From contig SBFU01000105.1 of assembly GCA_006227785.1 (NCBI GenBank), positions 1-7,163 on the forward strand: a stretch of 7,163 nucleotides of DNA, in the 5' to 3' direction. The notes beneath the pieces are model-generated. The model had not been told where the DNA came from. It did no database searches and was given only the letters and a program-made list of their open reading frames with translations. The stretch comes from Burkholderiales bacterium. GTDB lineage: Bacteria > Pseudomonadota > Gammaproteobacteria > Burkholderiales > Burkholderiaceae_C. A program made the translations under genes and the position numbers. Below are positions 5,216 to 7,163 of the stretch, in pieces. Every line of letters starts with the position of its first letter. Position 1 is the first letter of the stretch.

Positions 5216-6115
5216 ATGTGGGCAGGTCCGGCGCCGGCCGAACACTTCACCCCCGTGGGCCGCATGCCCTGGTCGGTGGCGGCACCGGTTCGCATGCAGC
5301 CGGGCCTCGGGCACCGCGAGGGGGTGGGTCATGCGCTGCTGCTGCGCGATGCCCAGGCGCCGGCCTATGCCCGGGCCAAGCAGGCCGTGCTGGACCACAC
5401 CCCGCAGCGGGCGCTGGCGGGTGAGCCCGACCCGCGGGTGCTGGCCGCGGTGGCCGATGTTGCTGCGCGCGAGACCGGGCAGGTGCTGGCGCCCGAGCTG
5501 AGGGCGCTGACCCTGGGCCTGCAGGAGGACATGGTTTTTCTGCACGACGGACCGGATGCCGATGGATCGACCGCGGGCCCCTCGATGCGGGTGCGGGCGC
5601 TGTCGGTGTGTTTTCCTTCCAGGTGGCGGCCGGATGAGAAGCCGGGACTGGACTTTGCCGCCATTCATGCGCCGGTGGCCGACAACGCCCTGTTGCTGGC
5701 CGGTGCGCGCGGCATTGTGGACCTGGCGTTCCGCCATGCATCCATGCTGCGCCATGTCTGGCTGCTGACCCCCGACACGTCTCTGGCGCTGTACCCGGAT
5801 GAACCGCAGGGTGTGGCCTGGGCACAGGCGGAGCAGTGGTCGGCGAATGGCTCGGGGCGGCTGCTGGACCAGGTGCTGTTTCGGGTCGAGCGCCAGACCA
5901 CGCTGCCGCTGCCCGCGCTGGCTGCCGGGGTGTTCTTCATCCGCGTGATGGTCTGCCCGCTGTCCGAGGTGCTGGCCGTGTCGCCTGGCCGCGCGGCCGA
6001 ACTGGTGCGGGCGCTGGCCTCGATGAGCGAGGCGGTGGTGGCCTACCGGGGCATGACCGGGGTGCGCGGGCGCCTGCTGGCCGAGCTGCAGGCCCTGGCC
6101 GGTTCAGGCCGCTGA
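5216..6115 (+). CDS. DUF3445 / heme-dependent oxidative N-demethylase family protein
   Basis: The product is 299 residues from the ATG at 5216, 14 bases after the NhaR-like stop, with only a weak AGG upstream. Family-like motifs are QEDMVFL (103-109), the core VCFPSRWRPDEKPG (131-144) followed by HAPVADN (151-157), and RVERQTTLPLP (223-233) leading to FFIRVMVCPL. These fit the DUF3445 family, whose characterised members form a heme-binding subunit that removes methyl groups from amines using oxygen. No partner subunit or flavin reductase gene is visible here, so the reaction is unproven. There is no signal peptide, so it is probably cytoplasmic. Being this close to the regulator suggests co-transcription. 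Its end overlaps the end of the convergent BMP-like gene by 12 bases. Confidence 0.8.
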   Translation: MWAGPAPAEHFTPVGRMPWSVAAPVRMQPGLGHREGVGHALLLRDAQAPAYARAKQAVLDHTPQRALAGEPDPRVLAAVADVAARETGQVLAPELRALTLGLQEDMVFLHDGPDADGSTAGPSMRVRALSVCFPSRWRPDEKPGLDFAAIHAPVADNALLLAGARGIVDLAFRHASMLRHVWLLTPDTSLALYPDEPQGVAWAQAEQWSANGSGRLLDQVLFRVERQTTLPLPALAAGVFFIRVMVCPLSEVLAVSPGRAAELVRALASMSEAVVAYRGMTGVRGRLLAELQALAGSGR

Positions 6116-6122
6116 GGCCAGG
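6094..6122. other. Inverted repeat over the overlapping ends of two convergent genes
   Basis: CCTGGCC (6094-6100) and GGCCAGG (6116-6122) can pair over a 15-base loop that holds both stop codons. It could slow transcription from both directions, but no T-runs follow and such matches are easy to find in GC-rich DNA. Confidence 0.25.
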
Positions 6123-7042
6123 TCCAGCGGCGCGGGCCGGCTGTCCTCGAAGCCGGTGTCGACGGCCTGCACACCCTCCAGCAGCCGGCGCTGCCAGGCT
6201 TCCATGGCGCGCCCGTGCACCACCCGCAGTGCCGGTGCCAGCACCAGGCGCACGCAGCTGCTGTCTTCCAGACCGAAGCGGCGGCGCGTGCCCGGCTTCA
6301 GGCGGTCGCTGGCGAAATCGTCGATGGCCTCGGTCACGCAGCGGCCCGAGTCGGCCACCGCCGAGGCGACAAAGATGTCCGGCTCGCGCGCCACCCAGTC
6401 CAGCACACTGCCGATCTGGCGGATGGGGCGTTCGCGGCAGGCCTGGTTGACGCCGGCCCGCCCGCCGTCGAGCATGGCGAACACCAGATCGGCGCCTTCG
6501 CGCTGCATGGACAGGGTGGCGGCGTAGGCCAGCGCGGGGTCGTGCTGCTCGCCGCAGAACTGGGTCAGGAACTGCACCGGGCGGCCGCAGACCCGCAGGC
6601 CGTGGGCAAAGGCGGACTGGCCCTTGAGACCGGGGCGCAACACCTCGCCGGACAGATGGCCGACCACGCCGGTGCGCGAATGCAGCCCGGCCAGCACGCC
6701 GGCCAGGAAGGCCGACTGCTCTTGCAGCACCTCGTAGCAGGCCACGTTGGGCGCGGTGAAGTGGCCCTGGGTGATGACGAAGCGGGTGTCGGGAAACTCG
6801 GCATGCAGGGCCTGCACCGGGGCATCGCCCTGGCCGCCATGCGCCACCAGCAGGTCCACGCCACGGCGGCACAGGTCGCGCAGCGACTCGGCCCGCCCTT
6901 CAGGTGTGCCGGGACCGATCCAGCGGATGTCCACCTCGTGGCCTCGTTCACGGGCGCGCAAGGCGCCGGTGAGACCGGCCTCGTTGAAGGCCCCGCGGCC
7001 GTGCGGGCCGAACAGGGCCACCGTGATGCGCGCGGCGCTCAC
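6104..7042 (-). CDS. BMP/PnrA-like substrate-binding-fold protein without a signal peptide
   Basis: From the GTG at 7042 the product is 312 residues. The start is placed just before the first strand (SAARITVALFGP); the open frame runs on to the window edge but that extension looks non-coding. Features of the Basic Membrane Protein (PnrA/Med) family in order: GAFNEAGLTGALRARERG, GVDLLVAHGGQG, FPDTRFVITQG, EQSAFLAGVLAGLHSRTGVV, ADLVFAMLDGGRAGVNQAC and IDDFASDRLKPG. Periplasmic members deliver nucleosides or other ligands to ABC transporters. Here no export signal or lipobox is seen and no ABC transporter genes are visible, so a cytoplasmic sensor-like role (as with Bacillus Med) is possible. 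Ribosome binding at the GTG is weak (GCAGG ten bases away). Coupling to the small ORF at 7039-7095 may matter. Confidence 0.75.
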   Translation of the reverse strand: MSAARITVALFGPHGRGAFNEAGLTGALRARERGHEVDIRWIGPGTPEGRAESLRDLCRRGVDLLVAHGGQGDAPVQALHAEFPDTRFVITQGHFTAPNVACYEVLQEQSAFLAGVLAGLHSRTGVVGHLSGEVLRPGLKGQSAFAHGLRVCGRPVQFLTQFCGEQHDPALAYAATLSMQREGADLVFAMLDGGRAGVNQACRERPIRQIGSVLDWVAREPDIFVASAVADSGRCVTEAIDDFASDRLKPGTRRRFGLEDSSCVRLVLAPALRVVHGRAMEAWQRRLLEGVQAVDTGFEDSRPAPLDLASAA

Positions 7043-7095
7043 GTGGGGCTGGCCTGCGCTGGCACTGGGCCGCGCGCGGGTCGAAAGGCGGACAT
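7039..7095 (-). CDS. Possible 18-codon leader ORF overlapping the BMP-like start
   Basis: ATG at 7095 opens an 18-residue frame (MSAFRPARGPVPAQASPT) ending in TGA at 7039-7041. That TGA overlaps the GTG of the BMP-like gene (GTGA). The ATG has a strong Shine-Dalgarno, GGGAG, five bases upstream, better than that of the BMP-like gene itself. The peptide is Ala/Pro/Arg-rich and is neither a signal peptide nor a recognised leader. It could be a coupled leader ORF, or the true N-terminus of the BMP-like protein separated by a frameshift or sequencing error. Confidence 0.4.
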   Translation of the reverse strand: MSAFRPARGPVPAQASPT

Positions 7096-7096
7096 G

Positions 7097-7143
7097 GACA
7101 CTCCCGTGGGGCGGGCACCACCGTGGTGCCCTGGGGGAGTGTC
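7097..7143 (-). promoter_or_regulatory. Nested hairpin sequestering a Shine-Dalgarno in the BMP-like gene leader
   Basis: The outer stem pairs 7097-7105 with 7135-7143 (GACACTCCC with GGGAGTGTC, 9 bp). The inner stem pairs 7113-7120 with 7124-7131 (GGGCACCA with TGGTGCCC, 8 bp) around a 3-base loop. The internal loop between them is 7 and 3 bases. On the minus-strand RNA the 3' arm of the outer stem is GACACTCCC's complement, which carries the GGGAG ribosome site for the ATG at 7095. Folding would hide that site. No U-run follows, so a terminator is less likely. It matches no riboswitch class I know. Confidence 0.5.
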
Positions 7144-7163
7144 GTGCAAGAAGCATTCCCACA

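Noticed and set aside
5129..5825. Minus-strand frames opposite the DUF3445 gene
   Set aside because: They have shadow composition and no motif, while the plus-strand frame carries several family motifs.
1..7163. CRISPR array, tRNA, rRNA, transposase or integrase
   Set aside because: No regularly spaced short repeats, cloverleaf-like genes, ribosomal RNA stretches or mobile-element protein motifs were seen on either strand.

Overview
The window is GC-rich, densely coding DNA. Its gene content (a NhaR-like LysR regulator, an HPF/RaiA-like protein, a TerB-like protein, a DUF3445 heme-type N-demethylase relative) and its -10-like TACGAT element suggest a betaproteobacterium of the order Burkholderiales. 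That assignment is an inference from protein resemblance and base usage; no marker gene is present.

Layout. (1) Bases 1-243, plus strand: C-terminal end of a TSUP (TauE/SafE-type) membrane transporter, followed by a REP-like palindrome at 284-303. (2) Bases 359-2802, minus strand: a tandemly duplicated two-gene cassette. Each copy has a lipoprotein gene with a calcium-loop motif, followed by a secreted alpha/beta-hydrolase gene whose GTG start overlaps the lipoprotein stop. The distal pair (1137-1751 and 359-1144) keeps the hydrolase nucleophile motif. In the proximal pair (2278-2802 and 1839-2285) the hydrolase is cut off before its nucleophile. Blocks of near-identical DNA lie exactly 1144 bp apart in both genes, inside otherwise diverged sequence, which points to recent exchange between the copies. 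This block is also less GC-rich than its surroundings. (3) Bases 2976-4210, minus strand: a compact set of HPF/RaiA-like protein, TerB-like protein and a small membrane protein, the last two joined by an ATGA overlap. (4) Bases 4311-6115, plus strand: a divergent NhaR-like regulator and, 14 bases later, a DUF3445 protein. (5) Bases 6104-7042, minus strand: a BMP/PnrA-like substrate-binding-fold protein without a signal peptide. It converges on the DUF3445 gene with a 12-base overlap. Upstream of it is a nested hairpin that covers the Shine-Dalgarno sequence of an 18-codon ORF, and that ORF's stop overlaps the BMP gene's GTG start.

How the parts may work together. The lipoprotein and hydrolase of each cassette are almost certainly co-translated and both exported, so they probably act as a cell-envelope pair; their substrate is unknown. 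The HPF-like/TerB-like/membrane set looks like a stress or stationary-phase group. The NhaR-like regulator probably controls the genes on either side of it, since no nhaA antiporter gene is visible. The two places most worth a second look are the duplicated lipoprotein-hydrolase cassette and the structured leader of the BMP-like gene.
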